A stretch of DNA of 64,000 nucleotides from RYN-230 sp963717125 (GTDB lineage: Bacteria > Actinomycetota > Actinomycetes > Streptosporangiales > Streptosporangiaceae): the NCBI GenBank assembly GCA_963717125.1, contig CAVQVG010000007.1, positions 1,116,001 through 1,180,000 on the forward strand, in the 5' to 3' direction. The translations under genes were made by a program, and so were the position numbers. Positions 41,733 through 51,984 of this stretch are shown in pieces. A model generated the notes under the pieces. That model saw nothing but the letters and a program-made list of their open reading frames with translations. It did no database searches and had not been told where the DNA came from. Numbering within the stretch: position 1 is the first letter of the stretch; each line of letters begins with the position of its first letter.

Positions 41733-41935
41733 GCAACGCCGTCGCGTCCGCCTGAATACCAGTAGCGGAGTGGGGCAAGTCACGGCAAAGTGAAGCGGGC
41801 TGATGGTAATCCCATAGCCGGTCGCGCGGACGTTGCAGGTCAGGCCGCCAGGGATTGCGGCGAGGAAGCGGATCAGGTGGCCGTAATGTGCCCCGAACCC
41901 AGGCGGTGGAGCGTCGAAAGCGCGGGCACCGGTCC

Positions 41936-42295
41936 TCAGGAGGGGGCTGGAAGGCCGAGCGCTCCGGCGGCTATGGTCACCTGCCACACGCAGAGAGGTA
42001 CGAGCAGCAAGTACACGAGGAGGAAGACCCCGAAGGCCGGCTCCCATGCACGGGCGCCGATGGCGTCAACAACCGCCCAGGCAACAGGAAAGAGGCTGAC
42101 AAGCGATGCGACCGACACGGCGGCGAGGGTAAAGGACAGTATCGCGATCCGTGGCTTCGCGCCGTTGTTCGGGCCGCCCTGTCGCGCACGCTCGGATTGC
42201 AGGGTGCTGGCCTGGGCGGAGGTGAACAAGGCGACGATGGCCAAGAGCAAGCCGAGTGCGCCCGAGGCGTCCGTGACCTGCTGAGACGCGCTCAT
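41936..42295 (-). CDS. Small three-span membrane protein
   Basis: A 119-residue protein with hydrophobic segments near residues 13-28 (ALGLLLAIVALFTSAQ), 50-76 (IAILSFTLAAVSVASLVSLF) and 88-112 (FGVFLLVYLLLVPLCVWQVT). A polar, positively charged loop (LQSERARQGGPNNGAKPR) joins the first two. It resembles no family I know. It starts 12 bp after the stop of the next gene upstream, so the two form an operon in which it may be a membrane effector; that is inference from layout. Confidence 0.75.
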   Translation of the reverse strand: MSASQQVTDASGALGLLLAIVALFTSAQASTLQSERARQGGPNNGAKPRIAILSFTLAAVSVASLVSLFPVAWAVVDAIGARAWEPAFGVFLLVYLLLVPLCVWQVTIAAGALGLPAPS

Positions 42296-42307
42296 AGCTG
42301 GCTTGCC

Positions 42308-42898
42308 TCAACGGCCGCGGCGGGCGGGCGGCCTGAGCCCGAGCATGGCCAGAATGTCTGCGTTGCCCTCCGCTGTGATGACTGACCGATCGAAGTCAAC
42401 CGTCCGGGCAGAACTGTCAAGGGTGACGAAGTTCAGCAGACCGAGGCGCTCAAGCTCCGTACGCGCCGTGTCGTAGGCAGTCTGCTGAGAGAACTTCACT
42501 GCCCATCTGAGACCGCTGGCCGCCGATCCTGTGGCGGTCACCTCGGCAGCGGCGCGCATCTCGTTGATGAACTCTTCGTGCAGAGCCTGCTCGTAGGTGG
42601 CGGTCATGGTTGTCAAGATCGACCTCGCATTCGCCGGGGTCGTCCGGAACAGCACGCCAACCTCGCGCTGGCTGAGAACACGCCCCGCTTGCAGGCAGAC
42701 GTACCGCAGCTCATCAGCCCTGGTGGCGGTCAGCGCCGACGGGACAGCCCCTGATCCGCCGATGGTCTCAAGCGTCTGTTTCACCGCCGCCTGGAGCGCT
42801 GCCTCGACCAGCGTCTCCGCAGTCGGTGCGGGCAAGCCGGCCAGCGAGACAAACCGGGCCACCGCTTGCTTGAGCGCTCCGTCGTCAATCTCGACCAT
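42308..42898 (-). CDS. Unknown soluble protein of a two-gene cassette
   Basis: A 196-residue, mainly helical protein. Its middle, VCLQAGRVLSQREVGVLFRT followed by TPANARSILTTMTATYEQAL (about residues 68-107), looks like a helix-turn-helix, and the C-terminus (TAEGNADILAMLGLRPPARR) is short and basic. No known family is recognised. Upstream, on the coding strand, are a TATATAGCT box and the direct repeat GTGTAGTCGC/GTGTAGTTCGC. It is followed after 12 bp by the three-span membrane protein. A sensor or regulator plus membrane partner is the reading I prefer. Confidence 0.68.
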   Translation of the reverse strand: MVEIDDGALKQAVARFVSLAGLPAPTAETLVEAALQAAVKQTLETIGGSGAVPSALTATRADELRYVCLQAGRVLSQREVGVLFRTTPANARSILTTMTATYEQALHEEFINEMRAAAEVTATGSAASGLRWAVKFSQQTAYDTARTELERLGLLNFVTLDSSARTVDFDRSVITAEGNADILAMLGLRPPARRGR

Positions 42899-43799
42899 CG
42901 GATCCCCCAGGCGAACTACACGATGCGACTACACAAAGCTATATAAGCGATACTCTACGTGGTCAACGTTGTGTTTTCCAGGCGTCTGGCCAGCTAAGCC
43001 AGCCTGGGCGAACGGCGGTTCGATGACATAGTCGATCAGTTTCTGAACAAACTGCACCGCCCGTGATCGCCGCATCGGAATCCCAGCGCAAGCCGCCTCA
43101 GCAGCACGTTTCTGGCCTTGCTCGGGCATGAGCCCAAGGGAATACCGCAGAGTCCGGATACCGGTGTAGGGGCTCACCGAAGATGTCGGTGCAGACCGGG
43201 GTACTTGTCGGTCGAATGGCGGTCCTCCCTTCGGCGGGGACCGCGATAGTTGTCGGTTTCTCCTCAAGCTCGACTTTCGCACTTTCTGGGTCCTGTCCGG
43301 TGATCCCGGCGGTTGACTCGGGGGTGCTGGCGGACGGGCAGATAGCGGGTAAGGATGACACGCGGTGTGATCTGGGGATACGGCAGGAAGCCGGGTAGAT
43401 AAGGGAGCATCGGCGGTGCCTTTGAACCTTCTTGCATCGATCGCCGACTAGCGACCGGGATCTGATGCCGCATTTCGCGTCGCTGCAAAGGCCGACAATC
43501 GCGAAAGGGCTTGCCTGATCGCCAGAGCTGCGGTTCAGCACTCGCCCATCGTCTGCGGCCTGCGCGGTGGCAAGGCTCAGTACGCGATCGCGCTAGCTGG
43601 CTCGGGCAACGTCCGGTACTGCCGATTTCGTGCATCAGACGCGGTCCACCATGATCGGCCACCCGGCTGGTGGTTATTGCCTGGCCTGCCAGGTTGCAGG
43701 TTTCGGCGACGCGTTCAGGTCGCCGAAGCCGCGCCCGGACATGCGCGGGCCCGGCCCGGATCGAATGATCCCTGGGCCGGCCCGGGATTCGCCTGCCGG
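42899..43799. other. 900-bp gene-free region, probably decayed
   Basis: Several short overlapping frames exist on both strands, such as SPYTGIRTLRYSLGLMPEQG and LPGFLPYPQITPRVI, but no known motif. The GC content is lower than around it. The promoter of the two-gene cassette lies at its left end. Old mobile-element debris is plausible; no terminal repeat was identified. Confidence 0.4.
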
Positions 43800-44282
43800 T
43801 CAGCTCGTCAGGCTGGTGAACATGCCCGGCTCGTAGGAACCCCCCTGGTTGCGCACGATCACCCCGAGCCGGTTGGCCGCGTTGATCATGGCGACCAGGT
43901 AGACCAGCGCGGCGATCTGATCGTCGTCGTAGTACTCGCGCACCTGAGCCCACGTCTCGTCGGACACACCCTGGTAGGCGTCGGCGAGCCGGGTGCCCTC
44001 TTCGGCGAGCGCCAGCGCGGCCCGCTCGGCCTCGGTGAACACGGTGGACTCGCGCCAGGCGGCGACCAGGTTGAGCCGGACCGCGGTCTCCCCGGCGGCC
44101 GCGGCCTCCTTGGTGTGGTAGTCGACGCAGAAACCGCAGCCGTTGATCTGGCTGGCGCGCAGGTTCACCAGCTCTAGGAGGGTCTTGGGCAGCGACTGCT
44201 CGATCGCCAGGCTGACGCTGGCGAACCGTTTGCTGAACTTGGCGCCGAGCTCGTTGGCGAACAGGTCGAAACGGGGTTCCAT
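43800..44282 (-). CDS. AhpD/carboxymuconolactone decarboxylase-family protein
   Basis: The 160-residue helical protein has the family's active site INGCGFCVDYHTKEAAAAGE (about residues 46-65): C-x-x-C with a downstream His, as in AhpD-type peroxidases. The partner segment AALVYLVAMINAANRLGVIV closes the fold. ATG 44282 was chosen because the promoter lies directly before it. Carboxymuconolactone decarboxylase-like proteins are the classic genetic partner of ECF41 sigma factors, and one lies divergently here with matching promoters. The likely role is thiol-peroxidase or related redox chemistry. Confidence 0.9.
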   Translation of the reverse strand: MEPRFDLFANELGAKFSKRFASVSLAIEQSLPKTLLELVNLRASQINGCGFCVDYHTKEAAAAGETAVRLNLVAAWRESTVFTEAERAALALAEEGTRLADAYQGVSDETWAQVREYYDDDQIAALVYLVAMINAANRLGVIVRNQGGSYEPGMFTSLTS

Positions 44283-44350
44283 GACTTCGTCCTCACTCGT
44301 GGACTGGCGTGCCGCGCGGATCGTTCGCGCGGCATCCTGACGACCATGGA

Positions 44351-44377
44351 GATGCCGGCGACCCGATCCTTGTGACA
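44351..44377 (-). promoter_or_regulatory. ECF41-type promoter of the AhpD-like gene
   Basis: On the minus strand TGTCACA (44377-44371) is followed after 16 bases by CATC (44354-44351), one base away from the ECF41 -10 CGTC. It lies about 70 bp before ATG 44282 and faces away from the sigma gene. Confidence 0.65.
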
Positions 44378-44411
44378 GCGCGGCCCTGTGACGTAGGCCA
44401 CCGGACGCGGG

Positions 44412-44438
44412 TGTCACAAGACGGCGGGTACCGGCGTC
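44412..44438 (+). promoter_or_regulatory. ECF41-type promoter of the sigma-factor gene
   Basis: TGTCACA (44412-44418), 16 bases, then CGTC (44435-44438): a perfect match to the published ECF41 promoter. It starts 70 bp before ATG 44482. It indicates autoregulation of the sigma gene. Confidence 0.75.
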
Positions 44439-44481
44439 TTGTGCGTATGGCAAGGTCGAGATCAACAGGCAGGAGCCAGCT

Positions 44482-45407
44482 ATGAGCGAATGCAACGAGC
44501 CAGCAGTGGACATGGCCGGGCTGCTCGCTGATGGCGGCCGGATGGACTCGGCCACCGAGGGGTTCGTCGCCCACCGCAACCTGCTGTTCACCGTCGCCTA
44601 CGAGCTGCTCGGCTCGGCCGCCGACGCCGAAGACGTCCTGCAGGAGACCTGGCTGCGGTGGGCGGGCGTCGATCTGGGCACCGTGCGGGATCAGCGTGCG
44701 TACCTGGTCCGGATCACCACCCGCCAGGCGCTGGGCGGGCTGCGTACGCTCCGCCGGCGCAAGGAATCCTACGTCGGCCCCTGGCTGCCCGAGCCGCTGC
44801 TGACCACGCCCGACGTGGCCGAGGATGCCGAGCTGGCCGACAGCGTCTCGATGGCGATGCTGCTGGTGCTGGAGACCCTCACGCCGGCCGAGCGGGCGGT
44901 GTTCGTGCTGCGCGAGGTGTTCGATGTGACCTATGACGAGATCGCCGAGGCCGTCGGCAAGAGCCCGGCCGCGGTCCGCCAGATCGCCCACCGGGCACGG
45001 GCACACGTCGCCGCCCGCCGACCGCACGGGGTCGTTTCCCCGGCCGAGACCCGGGACGCGCTCGAAGCGTTCCAGCGGGCGGTCGAAACCGGCGACCTGC
45101 AGCGCCTGCTCGACATCCTCGCGCCGGATGTCGTCTTCCTGGGTGACGGTGGCGGAGTCGCGCAGGCCGCGCTGGCGCCCGTCGAGGGGCCGGCAGCGTG
45201 GCCCGCGTGCTGGGCAGGATCGCCGCCGCGGCGTCGCTGCAGCCGGCACAGGTCAACGGCTACCCGGCGCTGATCATCCGGCTCAACGGTGAGATCGACA
45301 CCGTCATGGCAGTGCGCGTCGACGACGGCCTCATCAGCGGGCTGTACGCCGTGCGCAATCCCGAGAAGCTGTCGCATATGGAACGGGAGACCGCTCTGCG
45401 CCGCTGA
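44482..45407 (+). pseudogene. ECF41-family RNA polymerase sigma factor, one-base frameshift
   Basis: Region 2 (NLLFTVAYELLGSAADAEDV, LQETWLRW) and region 4 (LTPAERAVFVLREVFDVTYD, EIAEAVGKSPAAVRQIAHRA) are intact. The linker WLPEPLL, the DGGG motif in VVFLGDGGGVAQAAL and, after the frameshift, RNPEKLSHM are the three marks of ECF41. The frame is lost at GGGG 45186-45189; adding one G restores EGAGSVARVLGRIAA and reads to 45407, for about 308 residues. Since the C-terminal SnoaL domain controls activity, a true frameshift would yield a deregulated protein. It faces the AhpD partner. Confidence 0.9.
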
Positions 45408-45410
45408 GCC

Positions 45411-45425
45411 AGGGGCCTGGCCCCT
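45411..45425. terminator. Hairpin directly after the sigma-factor stop
   Basis: AGGGGCC-T-GGCCCCT is a perfect 7-bp stem with a one-base loop, extended by CC/GG-rich flanks, beginning three bases after the stop codon. There is no U-tract. The tight loop makes it either a terminator-like hairpin or the end of the adjacent transposon. Confidence 0.45.
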
Positions 45426-45462
45426 CGGGGACGAACAACGCCGATGAAACGGGTTCCCGCCG

Positions 45463-46770
45463 ATGCTCCCGGATGCCACGCTGCAGGTTCCAGTGTCGCT
45501 GATGACTCTGCTGACCGGTTTCGCGCCGTTGTTCACTGCTCCGTCGTTCCGCACGTTCACCATGCTGGCCTGCGGATTCGCGGCGCAGGCCGGGAAGCGG
45601 ACGGTATGCGGGATGCTGACTGGCGCGGGTCTTTCCCGGGCGTGGAGCCATGACCGCGCGCACCGGTTCTTCTCCGGTGCCCGGTGGAGCCCGGACGAGC
45701 TGGGCCTGGCCGTCGCGAAACTGGTGGCCGCATTGCTGGTCCCTGCCGGGGCGCCGGTCACCGTGGCGGTCGATGACACCCTGTTCCGGCGGCGCGGGAA
45801 AAAGGTCTGGGCCGCCTCATGGTTCCACGACGGATCCGCGGCGGGACCAGCGAAAACCGGATACGGCAACAACTGGGTGATCGCGGCCGTCGTCGTGCGG
45901 CTGCCCATGATCAGCAGGCCTGTGGCTATCCCAGTGCTGGCCAAGCTGGTCATCAAAGGCACCAGCTCGGCGTCCCGGCTCTGGCTGGCCCGCCGCATGG
46001 CCGCAGCGATCGCCGGCGCGCTGCCCAGCCAGGACATCCACGTGGTGGCCGATTCCGCCTACGCCGGCGGCGAGCTGAAAAAGCTCCCCGCCCGCATGAC
46101 CTGGACCACCCGGCTGCGCAAGGACGCCGCCTTGCACGGGCTGGCCGGCCGGACCGGGAAGCGCGGTCCGCCCCGGAAAGGGAGACCGGCTCGCCTCCCT
46201 GGCAAAACTGGCCGCCACCGCGAACTTCGCGCCGGTCACCGTCACCCGCTACGGCAAGCCACAACCATTCACGCCGCCGTGGTCACCTGCCTGTGGCACT
46301 CGGTCTTCGGTACCCGCCGGTCGCCGTCGTGCTCATCCGCGAGAAATCCAAGACCGGCCACGACCTGGCCCTGGTCACCGCCGATGCCGCCGCCTCCGCC
46401 GCGCAGGTCATCGAACGCTACGCCGCCAGGTGGGCATTAGATCGCTATCGAAGACGCAAAGCAGGTCTTCGGCACCGGCCAGGCCAGCAACCGCACCGCC
46501 CGCGCCGTCGAGCGCACCATCCCGTTCCAGCTCGCCTGCCAGGCCATCACTACCTGCTGGTACGCCACCGCCGGCTGCGACCCCCAGACATCGAAACCCG
46601 CCGTAACCGCCCTCCCTGGTACACCTCGAAACTCAGCCCTCGACCGCCGACATCGCCGCCAAGCTCCGCCGCGTCCTTATCGCCACCCCATTTAAGGATC
46701 TCGCCCTGACCAGCCAACACTCGAAGAAATCAGCGCCATCCGCCTGGCCTGGGAAGACCTCGCCGCATAA
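45463..46770 (+). pseudogene. IS701/DDE_5-type transposase with several frameshifts
   Basis: The first 240 codons are intact: VTVAVDDTLFRRRGKKVWAA holds the first Asp, and DIHVVADSAYAGGELKKLPA the second. After about 46170 the frame changes; VVLIREKSKTGHDLALVTAD and ERYAARWA contain the region of the catalytic Glu, and in a further frame IEDAKQVFGTGQASNRTARA and ISAIRLAWEDLAA end the protein. At least three frame changes are needed. The parent protein would be about 430 residues. It lies between the ECF41 gene and the FAD monooxygenase fragment. Confidence 0.78.
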
Positions 46771-46901
46771 CCGCGAAAGTCGAGCCTCAAGGGCAGCTGT
46801 CCTTGGTAGCACGCCAGCGGGCGTAAAGCGGCTGGAGTGAGTGACTAATGAGTGTCCATGGTCACTACGCTGCGTGCTCCTGGCGTTCTCGGTCGGTCCT
46901 G

Positions 46902-47338
46902 TCAGGAGGTCCGGTTGATGACGGGCACTGTCGTTTTCAGGGGGGCGCCGAGCCAGCCGGAGAGCGCTTCGCGCAGCGCGGGCTTGGCGGTGCCGGCGGG
47001 TTCGCCGGTGGCGGCGGCCCAGGCGATGCATGCGTCCGGGCGGATCAGGAGGGCGTCGGCCGGCGGGTGTCGGTGCGGGCGGTGCGGATGTCGACGCGGT
47101 GGCGCCAGTCCTGGGCGGTCTGGCGGAGGTCCGGGCGGTCGGCGAGGTCGAGGAAGACCGGCCGTGCGGTGCGCATGAGTTCCGCGACGCTGGTTGTGCC
47201 CTGGGTGGTGTGCAGGGTGAGGTCGGGGGCGAAGGTGCCGGCCAGGTCGTGCTGGCCGGGGCCGGGCATCGGGGCCTGGCGTTCGAGTAGTCCACCTGGC
47301 GGTCGATCTTCCGGCGCCGAACTCGGCGATGAAGCCAT
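46902..47338 (-). pseudogene. C-terminal fragment of an aromatic-polyketide-type FAD monooxygenase
   Basis: The first frame has RQAPMPGPGQHDLAGTFAPD and LMRTARPVFLDLADRPDLRQ, the thioredoxin-like C-terminal domain of PgaE/RdmE-type hydroxylases. After a frameshift near 47055, ADALLIRPDACIAWAAATGE and LREALSGWLGAPL follow, with the conserved L-I-R-P-D motif, ending at a TGA. The N-terminal FAD domain is absent. Confidence 0.7.
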
Positions 47339-47530
47339 TTTGATGATCGGCTAGAGGTCAGGCCGTCGGGCTCACGCACCTGGTTGTTCAGGGCGAGCAC
47401 GGGCGTGGCCCGGGCGGCGGGCCAGGGCACCGGCCCGTGATGACCACGGGTGCCAGGCGCCCCCCGCGAGTGCGAGGCTGAGGCCCAACAGCCAGCCCAG
47501 GCAGCTCACCTCGGCAAAAGGAGTAGGCAA

Positions 47531-48407
47531 GTGACACAGCTCAGCACCTCCAAGATCCCCGCGGGCTTCACCGAGAAAACGGCGCAGGCGAATGGCGTCA
47601 CGCTCAACTACGCGATCGGGGGCGCGGGACCGGCTCTGGTGCTTCTGCACGGTTACCCGCAGACCTGGTACATGTGGCGGAAGGTGATGCCCGCTCTGGC
47701 CGGGCAGTACACGGTGATCGTGCCTGACCTGCGCGGCTCGGGCGGGTCGGACGCGCCTGAAAAGGGCTACGACAAGGCCACCCTGGCGGAGGACATCCAC
47801 CAGCTGCTGCTTGCGACTGGCCACGCCGGCCAGGTCAACGTGGTCGGGCACGACGTCGGGACCATGGTCTCCTATGCCTACGCGGCCGCCCGCCCGGACT
47901 CGGTACGCCGCCTGGCGGTGATCGAGGGGCCGCGGGTCGACGAGAGCGTTTACCAGTCCCCGGCGCTCACCCCGGCAGGACCCGGCCTGTGGAACTTCGG
48001 CTTCTTCGCGCTCGGCAACGGGCTGCCCGAGCGCATCGTAAGCGGGCGCGAGGACACCTGGATCGCGGGCTTCGTGGACTGGCTCGAGGTCGTCAAGGGC
48101 GCGGTGGAGCCTGACGCGATCGCGGAGTACGCCGCGCAGCTGCGGCTGCCCGGGCACCTCGCGGCTTCTTACGCGTACTTCAGGACCTTCCACCGCGACG
48201 TCGAGGACACGATCCGCGATCTGCGAAACGCCGCTGTCCATGCCGGTGCTCGCGATCGGCGGCGAGGGCGCCCTCGGCCAGGTCGTCCTCGACCTGGCGC
48301 AGCGGTACGCCAGCGACGTCACGGGCGCCGTGTTCCCCTGCGGTCACTGGATCCCTGAAGAAAACCCGGAACTCCTGCTCAAACACCTGCTGCCGTTCCT
48401 CGGCTAG
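47531..48407 (+). pseudogene. Alpha/beta hydrolase (epoxide hydrolase/haloalkane dehalogenase type), frameshifted
   Basis: Start is GTG 47531 after AAAAGGAG. ALVLLHGYPQTWYMWRKVMP is the oxyanion motif HGxP, VPDLRGSGGSDAPEKGY the next strand, and NVVGHDVGTMVSYAYAAARP the nucleophile elbow with Asp, typical of epoxide hydrolases and dehalogenases. The frame is lost near 48226; in another frame LSMPVLAIGGEGALGQVVLD and AVFPCGHWIPEENPELLLKH supply the acid and the catalytic His, ending at 48407. Intact length would be about 291 residues. Confidence 0.82.
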
Positions 48408-48667
48408 CCCGGCGAGCACAAGGAAGGGAGAGACATGCAGCTCCGGTACGGCATCCTGGGCGTCGAGGCGCGTGTGCGGCGAGAGGAGCCGGGTGACCGT
48501 TGTCTCAACCGTCCGGATCGAGGTCTGCTACGTGGCCGTCCTCGCCGGTGCGCTGGGCGGCCTGACGCTCGACCCGAAGGAAGTGCTCGAAGCCCTGCGC
48601 CGTGCCAGAACCGGTTGGTGGGCACGTGGCTTTTGACCTGCTACTCCCCGATTTAGGGCACAGGCGC

Positions 48668-51228
48668 TTACCCGCTTGAGGCCGGAGCGACGATGATCTT
48701 GTCGACATTGGGCGCGTAGTAGGTTGGGTTTCCGATCGTGATGGTGTTGCTGCCCGCATCGAGCCGGGCGGTCACCTCCACCGTGTCGAACTGGTCCCAG
48801 CTGTAGGTATTGCGCGCGTACGTCGTGACCGACGAGCCCGCCGACGTGGTGAGCGTGAAGGCACGGTCGATGAGGTTGGTGTTGTAGTTGCCGGAGCTCT
48901 CGCCGTCGGCGTCGGCGTAACTGATCATGATGCGGTAGGTGCCGGCGGATGGCACGGTCACCCCGGTGAAGGTCAGCGTGTTGGCCGTGCCGTTGCCGAT
49001 CCAGCCGACGTACTGGCCTCCGTCGGCATAGGGGTCGGACTCCACCTTCGCCGTGCCGGACAGCACGTTCTGCGCGGCCGACGCCGCATAGGTGGTCGCA
49101 TGCCCGCTAGCCGGTGTCACGGACAGCCCGCCCAGGATCCCGGTGCCCGTGTACGTCACCGGGTTGATCCCCGCGTGCAGGTAAACGATGCCGGGGGAGA
49201 CCCTGGCCCCGTCGACGGTCAGCGCACTGTGTTGTCCGGAAGCCCGTGCCCGGCAGCGCCGGCCGGCGTGACCCGGTAGAACCCGTCGGGGCCTGCGTCC
49301 ACCTCGAACGAGGCGGAGCCGCCCGAGCCAAGCACGACGTCCTGGGCGGCCAGGCACCCGGGGCCGTCGCACGGCACAGTGGACGCTCTGCCGGACAGGT
49401 CCGCATAAGCGGCGGCGTACGTGGTGCCGGGCCCGGTCACGCCTGCTACCGCGCCAGGGGCGTATGTCAGCTGGATGTCGTCCATCGTGACCTGGCCCTT
49501 CGCGGTGCCGATCGACGGGTCGGACACGCCGAAGGTGATGGTGTGCGTCCCCGCGGAGAGGTTCAGGTACACGTCCTCATGTGACCGGAACAGCCAGTTC
49601 AGCGTCGGCGGGTAGCTGATGAACGACCAGGAGCCGGAGTCGACACGCAGGATCTGCTGGGCGATCGTGCCGGTCTGGTTTCCGTAGTACACCGACATCA
49701 GGTACCGCCCGGAGGAGGGGACGCTGACGGTGAAGGCCACCCGGCTGCCCGGCTGGTCGATGGAGCCGACGTCCTTGCCGCCCGCGGTGGCGTAGCCGTT
49801 GTAGTTGGACTGAGATCCCTGGCTGTAGACGGTGGCGTCGGTCAGCGCCGCGTCCGCCGCGAGGTAGGTCTGGGTCTCCGCAGGGCGGCAGCGCGGTCAC
49901 GGACGCTTTCGAGGCGGGCGTGACGATCAGCTGGTAAGCGTCCTCGGGTTCAGTTCGCCGAGCGGCACCGTGACGGTCCCGTTCACCACCCGGTAGTCGG
50001 TCTCCGCCACGTCCAGCGGCGTGTACGCGGATCCGTCGTACCCGGTCCAGCCGATGGACTGCACGGACACGTGCACCGCCTGGCCGAACACGGCCGGGTC
50101 GATCCCGGTCAGCTTCACCGAGTCCGTGCCGCCGGACGGATCGGCGAGCAGGACTCGGGCCTGGCGTTTCGCGGTGTCGAGCGCGGACAGCCCCTGGAGG
50201 GTGTCGAGCACGTCAGACTGCGGCGGCGTCACGGTCACGGTGCGGCCGGTGAGCTGGCCGTACCAGTACATGAGCCACCATTGCCCGTTCGGCTCGTCGT
50301 TGCGGACGGCCGTGTCGGAGTAGTTATCGGCGATGTCCCAGAACGGCAGGTCGGAGTAGACCTTCGCGTCCTCGAACTCGGCGAGCAGCTGCACCATCTC
50401 GCCTGGCACGGACAGCTGGTACCGGTCCGCGTACTCGTCGATGTCCACCGGGATCGGCGCGATGCCGTCCTGACGTTCGAGCGCGCGGAAGTTCGCGTAG
50501 TCGGCGGGGAACGACTCCTCCGTGCTTGGCTCGAGCACGTGCCAGGTGACGACGTCCGGCAGCACGTCGTGTGCCTTGGCGTAGCTGAGGAAGTCGCTCA
50601 TCACGGTGGCGTTGTACACGGAGGTATTGGGGCCGGCGATAAGCGCGCCCGGGTCGTCGGCGCGTATCCGCTGGAAGACCGTCGTCCAGTCCTCTTCGAA
50701 CTGGGTCATTTCTGTGCCGAAATTGGAGTTCGACGGATTGAGCGAGTACCAGATCCAGTCCGGCTCGTTGAACGGCACGAAGACGTACCGGCTGGCGTCC
50801 GGACCGTTCCGGACGCCGGTCACGATCGTGTCGACGACGGACAGGTAGCTGCTGATGCCGACGTTCTGGTAAGGCCATTGCGAGTAGTAGTCCTGCATGT
50901 AGTCGAGCAGCCACTTGCCGCCCATGCCGAAGAACTCGGGGGCGACCTGGTCCGTGTGCCCGGACGGGTGCTGCGCCCCGCCGGCGGGCCCGGCGGCGAT
51001 CGTCTCGATGTGCAGCGGGCTTAGCAGGTCCGATCCCGGGACACCGTTCTCAGACAGCCCGTAGAGCGCACCGCTGGCACCGCCGAGCACCGGACCGGTC
51101 GAAGAGGCGAGGTTGACGGTGAGGGTTCCGCCGCTGGCCGCAGCAGCGGCCGGATGCGAGACGAGGGCGGCCATCGCGGCCGCGACTGCCATGGCGGACG
51201 CCGCCGCCACCGTTCGGTAGAACAGCAC
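48668..51228 (-). pseudogene. Secreted clan GH-A glycoside hydrolase with CBM-type beta domains, frameshifted
   Basis: GTG 51228 follows GGAGGG; FYRTVAAASAMAVAAAMAAL is the signal-peptide core. The catalytic part, intact to about 49927, has acid/base Glu in SRYVFVPFNEPDWIWYS and a probable nucleophile in IPVDIDEYADRYQL, like GH39-type barrels. Later frames give two carbohydrate-binding-like jelly rolls: VAFTVSVPSSGRYLMSVYYG and VTVPSAGTYRIMISYADADG, each with the CBM6/CBM35 pattern. At least three frameshifts (near 49925, 49740 and 49230) separate them. An intact enzyme would be about 850 residues, cell-exported, acting on plant or microbial polysaccharide. Confidence 0.75.
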
Positions 51229-51528
51229 GACCGATCCCTCCGTTGGATCGCCGGTCTCCTGCCCGTGTGTGACGGCCCCGGTCTCACTTTTATGTGACCG
51301 CCCCACATCCAGGTTGATTGTGATCGTTCACATAACCCCCGTCAAGGGCTAGTTTGAGGGCCTGTGGGGGAGTGTGTGGCATACCGTCCCCATCTCGCCC
51401 GAACTCGTCAGGCTGCTGCGCGCCCACACCGAGAGGTACGGAATCATCACGGACGGTAATTGAATCCGCCGGGAAAACCGTTGGTGAGATAGCCCCGACG
51501 ACGGAGTCGTGCCCTGGTGACTGCCCGC
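51229..51528. other. Upstream region of the secreted GH-A gene
   Basis: No gene is seen. It contains the inverted repeat at 51290-51335, close to the likely promoter, and the 3' flank of the Ddn-like gene. The AT content is higher than in the genes. Confidence 0.4.
51290..51335. promoter_or_regulatory. Inverted repeat, candidate sugar-responsive operator
   Basis: TTATGTGA (51290-51297) and TCACATAA (51328-51335) pair perfectly with a 30-base spacer. It lies 62 bp upstream of the glycosidase start and near the expected -35/-10 region. Arms about three helical turns apart would suit two repressor dimers. The binding protein is not encoded in the window. Confidence 0.5.
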
Positions 51529-51984
51529 TCACTTAGCGGGTTGCGTGCGAGTCAACCGGATGAGTGGGATCTCTCGGCTGGTCCGCTGCTGGTAGCCCGC
51601 GTACCAGGGGGCTTCGACGTTGATCCTTTCCCACATTGCCTTGCGTTCGCCGCCGGCAAGGATTTCCGCATGAGCTGGTCCTGAGTCGGCGAGGTACTGC
51701 ACGGTGACGCATGGGTTCGCGATGAGGTTGAGCACCCAGGCTGGGTGACGTTCGGCGCCTGAGGCCGACCCGATGACGATCATTTTGTCGCCGTCGGCGA
51801 GGTAGGGCAGCGGGACGGTGTGCAGTCGGCCGCTGCGGCGTCCCGTGGTAGTGAGCAGGAGTGCGGGCTTGCCGCGCATACGGGAGAGGACCTTGCCATC
51901 AGTGCGCTGGTACACCCAGCGGTGAAACCTCGTCCACGCCTTGAGCGATTGGGCCTGAAGCCGGCTGCGTCGCGCTTCACCCAC
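51529..51984 (-). CDS. F420H2-dependent nitroreductase family (Ddn-like) protein
   Basis: A 151-residue split-barrel protein: KAWTRFHRWVYQRTDGKVLS, LLLTTTGRRSGRLHTVPLPY, then DKMIVIGSASGAERHPAWVL and NLIANPCVTVQYLADSGPAH. The T-T-G-R-R-S-G-x-x-H-x-V-P and H-P-x-W-x-x-N-L-x-x-N-P patterns define the Ddn/DUF385 family, which uses the deazaflavin F420 to reduce nitro compounds or quinones. The mature enzyme is often membrane-associated. It has no operon partner here. Confidence 0.9.
   Translation of the reverse strand: MGEARRSRLQAQSLKAWTRFHRWVYQRTDGKVLSRMRGKPALLLTTTGRRSGRLHTVPLPYLADGDKMIVIGSASGAERHPAWVLNLIANPCVTVQYLADSGPAHAEILAGGERKAMWERINVEAPWYAGYQQRTSREIPLIRLTRTQPAK

Noticed and set aside
42899..43799. 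tRNA or other structured RNA gene in the gene-free region
   Set aside because: I looked for a T-loop GTTCGAATCC-like box and cloverleaf arms; only an isolated GGTTCGATGA at 43017-43026 was seen, without matching acceptor arms.
48408..48667. Small gene after the alpha/beta hydrolase
   Set aside because: Short frames such as LTLDPKEVLEALRRARTGW look protein-like, but no start with ribosome site and no family could be supported.
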